In this document: in pieces, positions 33,114 through 40,993 of the stretch
How the letters are laid out: each line of letters starts with the position of its first letter
Position numbering within the stretch: position 1 is the stretch's first letter
Assembly: GCA_009841005.1 (NCBI GenBank)
Contig: VXMR01000037.1
Location: 1 to 48,936 of the forward strand
Direction: 5' to 3'
Source of the DNA: Gemmatimonadales bacterium
Lineage (GTDB): Bacteria; Gemmatimonadota; Gemmatimonadetes; Palauibacterales; Palauibacteraceae
DNA length: 48,936 nucleotides
Made by a program: the position numbers and the translations under genes
The notes under the pieces: model-generated
Told to the model about the DNA's origin: nothing
The model's input: the letters and a program-made list of their open reading frames with translations, nothing else
Database searches by the model: none

Positions 33114-34021
33114 CAGAAATAGCCCTGCTTCTTCTTGAGTTCCATCGAACCGTCGCGGTCGTGGTCGATGAGACGCCCCTCGCGTTCGGAGCGATCCGTG
33201 CCGAGCGTCTCGGCGATGACCGCGTCGAGCGTATCCGCGTCACTCTCGACCGCGGCCGTCAGCGGGTAGCAGCCCAGCGTCCGGAAGCGGACGCGCCGTT
33301 GCTGCGACTCCTCGCCCGGGAGCAGCGGCATCCGGTCGTCGTCGACCATGATCCACCGTCCATCCCGCTCGACGACGGGACGTTCGGCGGCGTAGTAGAG
33401 CGGTACGATCGGGATCTCCTCCGCGCGGATGTACCGCCAGACGTCCGCCTCGGTCCAGTTCGAGAGCGGCGACACCCGCAGGGATTCGCCGGGAGCCAGA
33501 CGGGTGTTGTACAGGTTCCACGGCTCCGGACGCTGCGCCTTCGGGTCCCATTGGTGGGCCGCGTCGCGGAGCGAGAACACGCGTTCCTTGGCGCGCGACT
33601 TCTCCTCGTCCCGCCGGGCGCCGACGAAGATGATGTCGTACCCGCCCTCGTCGAGCGCCTGCCGTAGCGCGTCCGTCTTCATGACATCGGTGTAGCGTTC
33701 CGATCCGTGATCGAACGGATTGACGCCCTCACGCAGCCCGTCCTCGTTGGTGTGAACCCGGAGTTCCACGCCCGCTTCCGCCGCCGTCCGGTCCCGGAAC
33801 TCAATCATCTCACGGAACTTCCATGTCGTGTCGATGTGCAGCAGGGGGAACGGCGGCGCGGCCGGCCAGAAGGCCTTCCGGGCGAGGTGCAGGAGCACCG
33901 ACGAGTCCTTCCCGATCGAATACAGCATCACGGACCGCGACGCCGCCGCGAGCCCCTCCCGGAGGATTTCGATGGCTTCGGACTCCAGCGACGCCAGCCA
34001 GGCGCCCGAGAGATCGTTCAG
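33113..34021 (-). CDS. cysD: Sulfate adenylyltransferase small (catalytic) subunit (302 aa), probable CTG start
   Basis: CysD makes APS from sulfate and ATP with CysN. The PP-loop is YSIGKDSSV (34-42 in my numbering). Other family blocks are [47 protein letters not shown] and the C-terminal KKKQGYF. The first conventional start codon, GTG 33931, would delete the N-terminal helix found in all relatives. Reading back in frame gives an unbroken matching helix ([19 protein letters not shown]) up to CTG 34021. That codon is preceded by GGGAGGGA at about eight bases and overlaps the RND gene stop as CTGA. With this start the protein has 302 residues, the same as E. coli CysD. Start by CTG is inferred, not proven. 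It is followed by cysNC with a one-base overlap. Confidence 0.9.
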   Translation of the reverse strand: MNDLSGAWLASLESEAIEILREGLAAASRSVMLYSIGKDSSVLLHLARKAFWPAAPPFPLLHIDTTWKFREMIEFRDRTAAEAGVELRVHTNEDGLREGVNPFDHGSERYTDVMKTDALRQALDEGGYDIIFVGARRDEEKSRAKERVFSLRDAAHQWDPKAQRPEPWNLYNTRLAPGESLRVSPLSNWTEADVWRYIRAEEIPIVPLYYAAERPVVERDGRWIMVDDDRMPLLPGEESQQRRVRFRTLGCYPLTAAVESDADTLDAVIAETLGTDRSEREGRLIDHDRDGSMELKKKQGYF

Positions 34022-37000
34022 CGCTCGATCCCTCCCGCAGCCAGACCCAGTTTCGGCTTCCGCCGCCAGCGAACGAAGGCCCGCTTCGCCCGCACCGTGA
34101 ACGTGTAGTTCATCATCGCCAGAGCCGGCACGGCGAGCATGATGATGAAGGTCGCGAACAGAATCCCGAACCCGAGGCTCACCGCCATGGGCGAGAGGAA
34201 CTGCGCCTGCGTGCTGCGCTCCAGGATGATCGGCGAGACCCCCAGGAAGGTGGTCACGGAGGTCAGCATGATGGGCCGGAAGCGGACCTTCGCCCCCTGC
34301 ACGATGGCCTCGGACATGGGAAGCCCCGAGCGGTGCCGTTCGTTGATGAAATCGATGAGGACGAGCGAGTCGTTCACGACCACGCCCGACAGGCCCACGA
34401 GCCCGAACATGGAGAGCATGCCGAGATCCAGGCCCATGATCAGGTGCCCGATCGCGGCGCCGACGAGCCCCAGCGGAATCGAGGCCATGACGACGAGCGG
34501 CTGCAGGTACGAGCGGAAGGGGATGGCGAGGAGCGCGTAGATCGCGAGCAGGGCGAGCAGGAAACCGCGGGCGATCCCCTCGAACGCCAGCGTCTGCTGG
34601 CGCTGCTCGCCGCCGAACCCGTAGCGAAGACCCGGGTACCGGGCCTGCAGTTCCGGCAGGATCGCGGAAGTGATCTCCGTGTTGACCTCCTGTCCCGTGA
34701 TCACGGCCGCGTCCACATCCGCCGTCACCGTCACGATGCGGCGTCCATCGATCCGGTTGATCGTCGATGAGGCGATGCCGAAGGACACATCCGCGACCTC
34801 CGACAGCGGCGCCTCGCCGCCCGTCGGCGTGCGGATCCGGTAGTCCTGCAGGTCGGCGAGCGTGTTCCGCTCCGATTCCGGGAGCCGCACGTAGACACGC
34901 ACCTCGTCGCGGCCCCGCTGCAGGCGGTAGACCTCGTTCCCGAAGAACGCCCCGCGCACCTGGCGCGCCAGGTCGTCGAGCGTGATCCCGAGGGTGCGGG
35001 CGGCGGGCCTGAGTTCCAGCTCCAGCTCGCGCTTGCCCTGGCCCCGGTCGTCACGCACCTCCGTCACGCCCGCGATGCGCACCAGGCGGTCCGTGAACGC
35101 CGGCACCGCCGCGTTCAGCACCGCCGTGTCCGGATGGGAAAGTTCCACCTGCACCGGCGATCCCAGATCGATGAGGATGGAACTGAACGTGAGTTCCCGC
35201 GCGCCCGCGACCGGCCCGACGCGCTCCCGCCAGGCCCGCTCCACCTCGATGGCCGACAGGTCCCGGATCTCCGGATCGGTCAGCCGCAGGCTCACCTCTG
35301 CGATGTTCGAGCGGACGAAGCTCGCTTCGGCGCTCATGCCGGGGCCTCCGGCCTGGGAAGGGCGCTGCCCGATGCTCGTGAAGACCGCTTCCAGCAGGGG
35401 CGGCTCGTCATCCGGCAACTGCGCTTCCAGTTCCGCGATCGCCGCGTATCCGTGCCCCTCCACGTAGCTGGCGACTTCCGCGGTGCGCTCGCTCGTCGTG
35501 CCCTCGGCCATCTCGATGTAGGCGACGACTTCCTCGCCCTCGATCATGGGCAGAAGGCTGAACCGGAGATGCCGTCCCGCCACCAGCCCCCCCACGATCA
35601 TCAGGGAGGAGACGGCCCCGAGCACGGTCAGGCCCGGCCGCCGCACGGCGAAGCGCACGGAGCGCTCCAGCGGCCCGTCGATGAAGCGCTGCAGGCTTGT
35701 CTGGACGAGCGCCTGCAGGCGGTAGACGGGCCCCAGCCAGCCTCCCTTCCCGCGGCTCGCGCCCGGGGCCGGGAGGTGCGAAAGGTGATACGGGAGGATG
35801 AACAGGACCTCGACGAGCGAAAGCAGCAGCACGGAGATCACGATCGCGGGGATCACGTAGAGGAACTTCCCAAGGCTGCCGGGCACGAAGAGGAGCGGGG
35901 TGAACGCCGCGACGGTCGTGAGCACGGCGAAGATCACGGGCACGGAGACGCGTCTCGTGCCCTTGATTGCCGCCCGCAGGGCGGCCGTTCCTTTCTCCCG
36001 TTCGGCGAAGATGTTCTCCCCCACCACGATCGCGTCGTCCACCACGATCCCGATCGCGAGGATGAAGCCGAACAGCGCCATCATGTTGATGGAGATGCCG
36101 GCCCACGCCATCACCGCGAACACGCCCGCGAAGGAGAGGAAGATCCCGACCGCGGTCCAGAACGCCAGGCGCAGGTCGAGGAAGAGGGCAAGGGCGATGA
36201 GAACCAGGATCAGACCCAGCCGGCCGTTCTTGATGAGGAGGTCGATGCGGCTCTGCAGGTATGAGGCTTCACTGCGCCAGATGCTGTAGTCGACGCCTCG
36301 CGGGAGCGCGAGGGCCAACTCCTCTTCCAGGTAGCGCTCGACTTCGTCCGAGATCTCCAGGACGCGCTCGTCTCCCGTCCGCATGACCTGGACGAAGGCC
36401 GTCGGTTGCCCGTTGTAGGCGTTGATGAGGTCGACGTCCTCGAAACCGTCCCGGATGTCCGCGACGTCGGAGAGGCGGAGCATCGACCCGTCGACGTTCG
36501 CCCGCACGACGATGTCCGCGAAATCCGCCCGGGTATAGTTCTGGCCGCGGATGTGAACGAGGATCTCCTCGCGGTCGGTCTCGACGCTGCCGCCGGGAAG
36601 ATCGAGGCTGCCCCGCCGCACCGCCGCGGCCACCTCGTCGAGCGTCAGGCCGTGCGCGCGCAGGGCCGCCTTCGACACTTCGATCGAGATCTCGTACTGC
36701 CGGACGCCGGATACGCGGACGAGGGAGATCGTCGGCAGCGAGGTGAGGTCATCCTTGACCCGGTTCGCAATCTCCTTGAGGGTCCGCTCGGGGACGTCGC
36801 CGAAGATCGCGACCTCCATGACGCGGCCTTCCGCGGTCAGCGCGACCACCTCCGGCTCCTCCGCATCGACCGGGAAGCTCGTGATCCGGTCGATGGCGGA
36901 CTTGATCTCGTCCAGCGTCTTCGACTCGTCCGTGCCCAGCGACAGTTCGGCGAGCACGATGCCGACACCCTCCGAAGCGGCGCCCGTCACGCGGTCGACG

Positions 37001-37230
37001 CCCTGGATGCCCGTGATCCGCTCCTCGACCCGCCGCACGATCGCCTGCTCGACTTCGTCGGGCGAAGCTCCGGGGTACTGGACCTGTACCTGGATCGTGT
37101 CGAGGGAGATCTCCGGGAACGTCTCCTGGGGCAGACCGATGAGGCTCACGAATCCCGCCAGGATGATCAGCACCATCAGCAGGTTCGCGGCGACTCCGTG
37201 CTTGGCCATCCACCCGATCGCCCGCCTCAT
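34018..37230 (-). CDS. RND-family efflux pump, inner-membrane subunit (1070 aa)
   Basis: An AcrB/HAE-type proton-driven exporter with two repeats of one plus five transmembrane helices and two large periplasmic loops. The N-terminal block is [18 protein letters not shown]. The helix-4 aspartate pair needed for proton relay is in [15 protein letters not shown]; the helix-10 position typical of Lys is replaced in [16 protein letters not shown], as in some related subfamilies. The ATG at 37230 overlaps the membrane-fusion gene stop by four bases (ATGA), which fixes the start; the open frame beyond it to 37755 lies inside that gene. It forms a tripartite pump with the two upstream gene products. 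Its stop is overlapped by the cysD start, linking efflux to sulfate activation and suggesting export of the cluster's product. Confidence 0.93.
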   Translation of the reverse strand: MRRAIGWMAKHGVAANLLMVLIILAGFVSLIGLPQETFPEISLDTIQVQVQYPGASPDEVEQAIVRRVEERITGIQGVDRVTGAASEGVGIVLAELSLGTDESKTLDEIKSAIDRITSFPVDAEEPEVVALTAEGRVMEVAIFGDVPERTLKEIANRVKDDLTSLPTISLVRVSGVRQYEISIEVSKAALRAHGLTLDEVAAAVRRGSLDLPGGSVETDREEILVHIRGQNYTRADFADIVVRANVDGSMLRLSDVADIRDGFEDVDLINAYNGQPTAFVQVMRTGDERVLEISDEVERYLEEELALALPRGVDYSIWRSEASYLQSRIDLLIKNGRLGLILVLIALALFLDLRLAFWTAVGIFLSFAGVFAVMAWAGISINMMALFGFILAIGIVVDDAIVVGENIFAEREKGTAALRAAIKGTRRVSVPVIFAVLTTVAAFTPLLFVPGSLGKFLYVIPAIVISVLLLSLVEVLFILPYHLSHLPAPGASRGKGGWLGPVYRLQALVQTSLQRFIDGPLERSVRFAVRRPGLTVLGAVSSLMIVGGLVAGRHLRFSLLPMIEGEEVVAYIEMAEGTTSERTAEVASYVEGHGYAAIAELEAQLPDDEPPLLEAVFTSIGQRPSQAGGPGMSAEASFVRSNIAEVSLRLTDPEIRDLSAIEVERAWRERVGPVAGARELTFSSILIDLGSPVQVELSHPDTAVLNAAVPAFTDRLVRIAGVTEVRDDRGQGKRELELELRPAARTLGITLDDLARQVRGAFFGNEVYRLQRGRDEVRVYVRLPESERNTLADLQDYRIRTPTGGEAPLSEVADVSFGIASSTINRIDGRRIVTVTADVDAAVITGQEVNTEITSAILPELQARYPGLRYGFGGEQRQQTLAFEGIARGFLLALLAIYALLAIPFRSYLQPLVVMASIPLGLVGAAIGHLIMGLDLGMLSMFGLVGLSGVVVNDSLVLIDFINERHRSGLPMSEAIVQGAKVRFRPIMLTSVTTFLGVSPIILERSTQAQFLSPMAVSLGFGILFATFIIMLAVPALAMMNYTFTVRAKRAFVRWRRKPKLGLAAGGIER

Positions 37231-38546
37231 GAGCCGTCTCCTTCCCGCTCGTCGCCGCCAGCGCCCCGCTCCCACGGCTCCGCGCTCTCCAGCAACTGAA
37301 CCGGCCGCACCGTCATGCCCTCTGTGACGAAGAGGAGCATCGAAACGATGACCGGGGTGCCGTCCGGGATCGGTCCGAGCACGACGGCTTGATCGTCCAC
37401 TTCCTGGATCGGCTCGACCGGCGTCATCACGAGCAGGGTGTCGTCCGCCACCGTCCAGAGGACATCGCCGTCGCGGACGGCGGCGGCCGGGACGACGGCG
37501 TATTCCTCGAAGCTCGTGCCTTCGATGTCCACCGTGGCGTAGCTGCCGAGCAGGAGAGGCGGTCGCCGGGGATCGTCCTCCGGGGGGGTGAACGGCTCGG
37601 GGACGGTGACGACCACGTCGACCGTTCGCGTCTGCTCGTCGAGCGCGGCCTCCGCCCGGTCCACGTATCCCGACCACGCGTACTCGACCCCGCCGTACTC
37701 GGACACGATGTCCACCGGGATGCGGGTCGCGGCATCGCCGGCGCGCGCACTCCACAGACGCTCGATCAGCGCCGCCTCGTTGTCGCTCAGGGGCACGACG
37801 ATTTCCACGGCGTCCGTCGCGTACAGGCGGCCGACGGCCTGGCCGGCCGCGACGAACTGCCCTGGATCGACCGTCTCCTCGCGCACGATCCCGTTGAACG
37901 GGGCTCGAATCCAGGTCCGTTCAAGCGCCAGGCGCGCGTCCTCCAGCCTGGCCCTGGCGCTCCTGAGGGCCGCCGCCGCCGCATCGAGTTGCGGCTGCCG
38001 CGTGACGAGCGCGTTCGGCGGCGTCGGGTCGAGGTTCTCGCGGGCGGCGAGCCGCCTCCATTCGTCGAGCGCGAGGCGCGCGTTCTCCTCGGCTTCCAGC
38101 AACGCCACCTCGCGCTGGGCGAGGTCCGCCTCCGCGGCCTCGACGGCGTTCTCGTAGTCCGCCGGGTCTACCCGCAGGAGCGGCTCGTCCGCGACGAAGC
38201 GCCCGCCGCTCACCAGGGCGGCCGAGGTCCAGATCACGCGCCCGCCGACCTGCGACGCGATCGTAACTTCCGCGCTGGGACGGACCGTGCCGCCGCCCCG
38301 CACCTTGATCGCGCCCTGCGTCACGCGGGCGGGCACCGTGCTGACCGTGGGGATCACGCGCGGAGGCTCCACCTCCGCCGGTGCGGCGCGCATGCCGAAC
38401 AGCAGCGCGAAGCCGAACACGCCCACGCCGATAACGATCGCCCCCTGTACCAACCGCTTCGTGAACGCGGGCAGGGCGACGGGCGCCCTCGTGTCCCCGG
38501 CCTCGTGCGGCGTGTGCGGCGTGTGCCGCGATCCGTCTTCCATCAT
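37227..38546 (-). CDS. RND periplasmic membrane fusion protein (439 aa)
   Basis: The adaptor joining the RND pump to the outer-membrane factor. A single membrane anchor (about 31-52, VQGAIVIGVGVFGFALLFGM) follows a polar N-terminus containing His-Thr-Pro repeats. The HlyD/AcrA-type order is clear: barrel-sandwich halves (VRPSAEVTIASQVGGRVIWT, then GIVREETVDPGQFVAAGQAVG) flank a coiled-coil hairpin (residues 130-215, rich in Ala, Glu and Arg). A beta-barrel domain and a membrane-proximal domain follow. Two adjacent ATG codons (38546 and 38543) are possible starts, seven to ten bases after the outer-membrane-factor stop. It overlaps the pump gene by four bases. Substrate cannot be read from the sequence. 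Confidence 0.92.
   Translation of the reverse strand: MMEDGSRHTPHTPHEAGDTRAPVALPAFTKRLVQGAIVIGVGVFGFALLFGMRAAPAEVEPPRVIPTVSTVPARVTQGAIKVRGGGTVRPSAEVTIASQVGGRVIWTSAALVSGGRFVADEPLLRVDPADYENAVEAAEADLAQREVALLEAEENARLALDEWRRLAARENLDPTPPNALVTRQPQLDAAAAALRSARARLEDARLALERTWIRAPFNGIVREETVDPGQFVAAGQAVGRLYATDAVEIVVPLSDNEAALIERLWSARAGDAATRIPVDIVSEYGGVEYAWSGYVDRAEAALDEQTRTVDVVVTVPEPFTPPEDDPRRPPLLLGSYATVDIEGTSFEEYAVVPAAAVRDGDVLWTVADDTLLVMTPVEPIQEVDDQAVVLGPIPDGTPVIVSMLLFVTEGMTVRPVQLLESAEPWERGAGGDEREGDGS
38505..38531. repeat. Three 9-bp repeats near the membrane fusion gene start
   Basis: Three head-to-tail copies of GTGCGGCGT, the third with mismatches, encode the alternating His-Thr-Pro residues near the N-terminus of the membrane fusion protein. 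Confidence 0.7.
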
Positions 38547-38552
38547 TCCGCC

Positions 38553-40124
38553 CTATCTCCGATCAGGGAGCGACGCCGCGTCCCCCGTGTCTTCATTAAT
38601 CTCGACGTCCTCTACATCCTCGACATCCTCCGCCACCCACGCGCCGCCCAGGGCGCGGTGCACGGCGAGCCGCGCCTCCCCGATGCCGCGTTCGGCGAGC
38701 ACCCGGGTGGTTTCGGCGCCGTTCAGATTGACCCGCGCGTCGAGGTACTCGACATAATCCCCCACTCCGCTCTGGTAGCGCTCCAACTGGTTCTCCAGCG
38801 AGGCGCGGGCGTCGGCGACCTGTTCCATGACCTGCGCGTACCGCTCCCGCTCGTTCTCGAACTGACGCAGGCTCGTCCGCACCTCCCGGTAGGCTCCCAG
38901 CACCGTGCGCGCGTAGGCGATCAGCGCCTGGTCGTACTGCGCCCAGGCCGCCCCGACGTTGGCGCGCAGACGGCCGCCCTGGAAGATCGGCGCGACGAGG
39001 CCGCCGATCAGGTTCGTGAACCACTGGTCGACGAACCGCAGATCTCCGAGTTCGCCCGCCTGGCGGCCGGCGGCCCCGTTCAGGGAGATCGTCGGGAGCA
39101 GTTCGGCCCGGCGCGCCCCCACCCTGCGGCGCGCCGCCTCGACGCGCTCGAACGCGGCCATGACGTCGGGCCGGTCCTCAAGCAGCGACACCGGCAGCCC
39201 GCCGGGAATCGGGGTCGTATCGACCGCCGGCTCGAGTGTCGGCGGCAGAAGATCTTCGATCATCCCCGCGTACCGTCCGACGAGGAGGGCCAGGCGCCCC
39301 TCGGCGTCGTCCACGGCCGTGCGCAGCCCCGGCAGGTTCGACTCGGCGGTCCGGTACTGCTGCCGGATCGCGTAGAGTTCGAAGGTGTTCGTGACGCCCG
39401 CCTGATACCGCTCCCGGGTGAGTTCGGCGCGCTCCCGCAGCAGGTCGACGTTGTCCTCGGCGACCGCGAGCTGCCCTCGCGCCGAGACGACCTCGAGATA
39501 CGTCGAGATGGTGGACGCGATCACCGTGAGCCGTACGGTCTCCGCGTCCGCCCGGGAAGCCAGGAAGTCGCGGACCGCCGCCCCGGATTCGTTGCGCAGC
39601 CGGCCCCAGAAATCCAGTTCGTAGGCGAAGCCCAGCGAGGCCGAGTACGTCGTGAACTCGAACCGGTCGGGGAAATCGAAGCTGAACCCCGGGATCGGGC
39701 TCTCGCCGCCATCGTCGCCCCCGAACTGCGACCCGAGGCCCGTGTTGGCGGGGGTGCTGGACCGGTTGCCGTTCGCGTCGAGCGTCAGCGCCGGGAAGAG
39801 CGGCGCGCGCGCGATCCGGTACCGGTGCCGCAATTCCTCAAGCCGCGCGACGGCCTCGTGCAGGTCGAGGTTGGCGACGAGCGCGGTCTCGATCAGGCGG
39901 TCCAGCGTCGCGTCGTCGAACGCACGCCACCAGTCGCGGGCTTCAGGCGCCTCCTCGGCCGCGGGAGCTTCCGCATCGTACGCCGCGGGCAGTTCGGCGA
40001 CCGTGGCCGGGAGCCGGGGGCCCGGCGCGAACGAACACGCGCCCACCGCCGCGAGCAGGAGAAACCCGCCCGTTCGCAGGAAACCGCGCGCCCCGACCCC
40101 GGAGACCGTCGTCGCGGCGCTCAC
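38553..40124 (-). CDS. TolC/NodT-family outer-membrane efflux lipoprotein (523 aa)
   Basis: The outer-membrane channel of the tripartite pump. The N-terminus has a hydrophobic signal ending in a lipobox-like VGAC near residue 30, so the mature protein probably carries a lipid anchor as NodT/OprM proteins do. Two outer-membrane-efflux (OEP) repeats follow, each with long helices and beta strands: DLHEAVARLEELRHRYRIAR, TYSASLGFAYELDFWGRLRN, then a second set near GGLVAPIFQGGRLRANVGAA, all typical of the family. The start is GTG 40124, overlapping the regulator stop by four bases (GTGA); longer frames run inside the regulator gene. The acidic C-terminus is made by 9-bp repeats (EDVEDVEDVE). Length is normal for the family (about 470-530). 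Confidence 0.92.
   Translation of the reverse strand: MSAATTVSGVGARGFLRTGGFLLLAAVGACSFAPGPRLPATVAELPAAYDAEAPAAEEAPEARDWWRAFDDATLDRLIETALVANLDLHEAVARLEELRHRYRIARAPLFPALTLDANGNRSSTPANTGLGSQFGGDDGGESPIPGFSFDFPDRFEFTTYSASLGFAYELDFWGRLRNESGAAVRDFLASRADAETVRLTVIASTISTYLEVVSARGQLAVAEDNVDLLRERAELTRERYQAGVTNTFELYAIRQQYRTAESNLPGLRTAVDDAEGRLALLVGRYAGMIEDLLPPTLEPAVDTTPIPGGLPVSLLEDRPDVMAAFERVEAARRRVGARRAELLPTISLNGAAGRQAGELGDLRFVDQWFTNLIGGLVAPIFQGGRLRANVGAAWAQYDQALIAYARTVLGAYREVRTSLRQFENERERYAQVMEQVADARASLENQLERYQSGVGDYVEYLDARVNLNGAETTRVLAERGIGEARLAVHRALGGAWVAEDVEDVEDVEINEDTGDAASLPDRR
38601..38627. repeat. Three 9-bp repeats at the end of the outer-membrane factor gene
   Basis: Three units of consensus CTCGACATC (plus strand) encode a Glu-Asp-Val triplet repeated at the C-terminus of the TolC-like protein. 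Confidence 0.75.
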
Positions 40125-40810
40125 GCGTGTGCCTCCCCCCGGACGCCTTCGGTCGGTCGCAGACCCGCCAGCAGGAGATCGACGATGTGCGCCTTCCGTT
40201 CCTGCAGGAAGCGATCGAAGTCCTCCACGGCCCTGGAGTGGAAGAGGCGCACTGTCGGGAGGGCGACGAACGGAAACAGGCAGGCCGACACGATCGTGAG
40301 CAGCGTGTGCCGGAGGTCGACATCGCGGATCTCGCCGGCACCGAGGGCCGCGCGCAACCGGTCCTCGAGCAGGAGCCCCGGCACCTCGTCGCGCGCCTCG
40401 ATCGCGGCGGCGAAGTGCCGCTCCAGGATGCCGCCGCCGCACAGGCATTCGTTCAGCATCAGGCGGGCCATGTCCTGGTGCTCGTAGATGTAGTCGATGT
40501 AACCGTACACGAACGCGCGCAGGCTGTCCTCGACCCCCTCCTCCGCCCGCAGCGACTGGCTGAGCCCGGTCATGAACTGCCGGCACCCGTGCTCGAACAC
40601 GGCCTCGTAGAGCTGCTCCTTGGTGCGAAAATAGTAGTGCAGCAGCGCGCGATTGATCCCGGCGTGATCCGCGATCTCCTGCAATCGGGCGCCGTCCCGT
40701 CCCTTGCGGGCGAACACCGTGAGCGCGGCGTCGAAGATCCTCTGCTCGGTATCCGGCGGTCGTTGTTCGGTGTCCGGCGGTCGTGTGGCGGCCGGTGCTT
40801 GCGGCACCAT
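40121..40810 (-). CDS. TetR/AcrR-family transcriptional regulator (229 aa)
   Basis: A one-component repressor-type regulator. Residues 22-70 form the TetR helix-turn-helix domain (QRIFDAALTVFARKGRDGAR, then LQEIADHAGINRALLHYYFR and TKEQLYEAVFE). The remainder is the helical ligand-binding and dimerisation domain. ATG 40810 gives the usual length (about 200-230); the open frame continues to 41473 but only into Arg-rich sequence opposite the transferase gene. The N-terminus has a duplicated heptad (RPPDTEQ twice) before the HTH. It is the first gene of the pump-sulfate-polyketide block and is divergent from the gamma-glutamyltransferase gene. By family habit it probably represses its own operon and responds to a pump substrate, perhaps the cluster product; that is inference. 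Confidence 0.9.
   Translation of the reverse strand: MVPQAPAATRPPDTEQRPPDTEQRIFDAALTVFARKGRDGARLQEIADHAGINRALLHYYFRTKEQLYEAVFEHGCRQFMTGLSQSLRAEEGVEDSLRAFVYGYIDYIYEHQDMARLMLNECLCGGGILERHFAAAIEARDEVPGLLLEDRLRAALGAGEIRDVDLRHTLLTIVSACLFPFVALPTVRLFHSRAVEDFDRFLQERKAHIVDLLLAGLRPTEGVRGEAHA
40746..40787. repeat. 21-bp tandem duplication in the TetR gene
   Basis: Two adjacent 21-base copies, differing at a few positions, encode the doubled RPPDTEQ heptad ahead of the DNA-binding domain. Confidence 0.8.
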
Positions 40811-40823
40811 CGCGGTCCTCGCG

Positions 40824-40853
40824 TTGTCCAAATCGTTTAACAGTCTTGTCAAG
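40824..40853. promoter_or_regulatory. Candidate TetR operator pair in the divergent region
   Basis: TTGTCCAA (40824-40831) and TTGTCAA (40846-40852) lie exactly 22 bases apart, about two helical turns, within the 183 bases between tetR and the transferase gene. The second sits in a small palindrome CTTGTCAAG, and the first has TTG..CAA symmetry. They start 13 bases upstream of the regulator ATG. On the minus strand the second also reads TTGACA, a -35-like hexamer, though no good -10 follows. Confidence 0.4.
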
Positions 40854-40993
40854 AGGACCCGGACCCTAGTCACGGCTCGTACCGCACGCAAGTTTCCCGC
40901 CGGCGAGATACATCGCGCGAGGTGCATCGCCGCCCCAATTCGGCAGGGCCTGGGCCACGGGCTGCCGGGGACCGCAACACCGACGGAGGATCC

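Noticed and set aside
31257-34021. cysD/cysNC as a cysteine biosynthesis operon
   Set aside because: No PAPS reductase, APS reductase, sulfite reductase or cysteine synthase is nearby, and a sulfotransferase is in the same block. An assimilatory role elsewhere in the genome cannot be excluded.
37231-37755. N-terminal extension of the RND pump
   Set aside because: It lies within the membrane fusion gene in another frame. The family N-terminus begins at the ATG at 37230.
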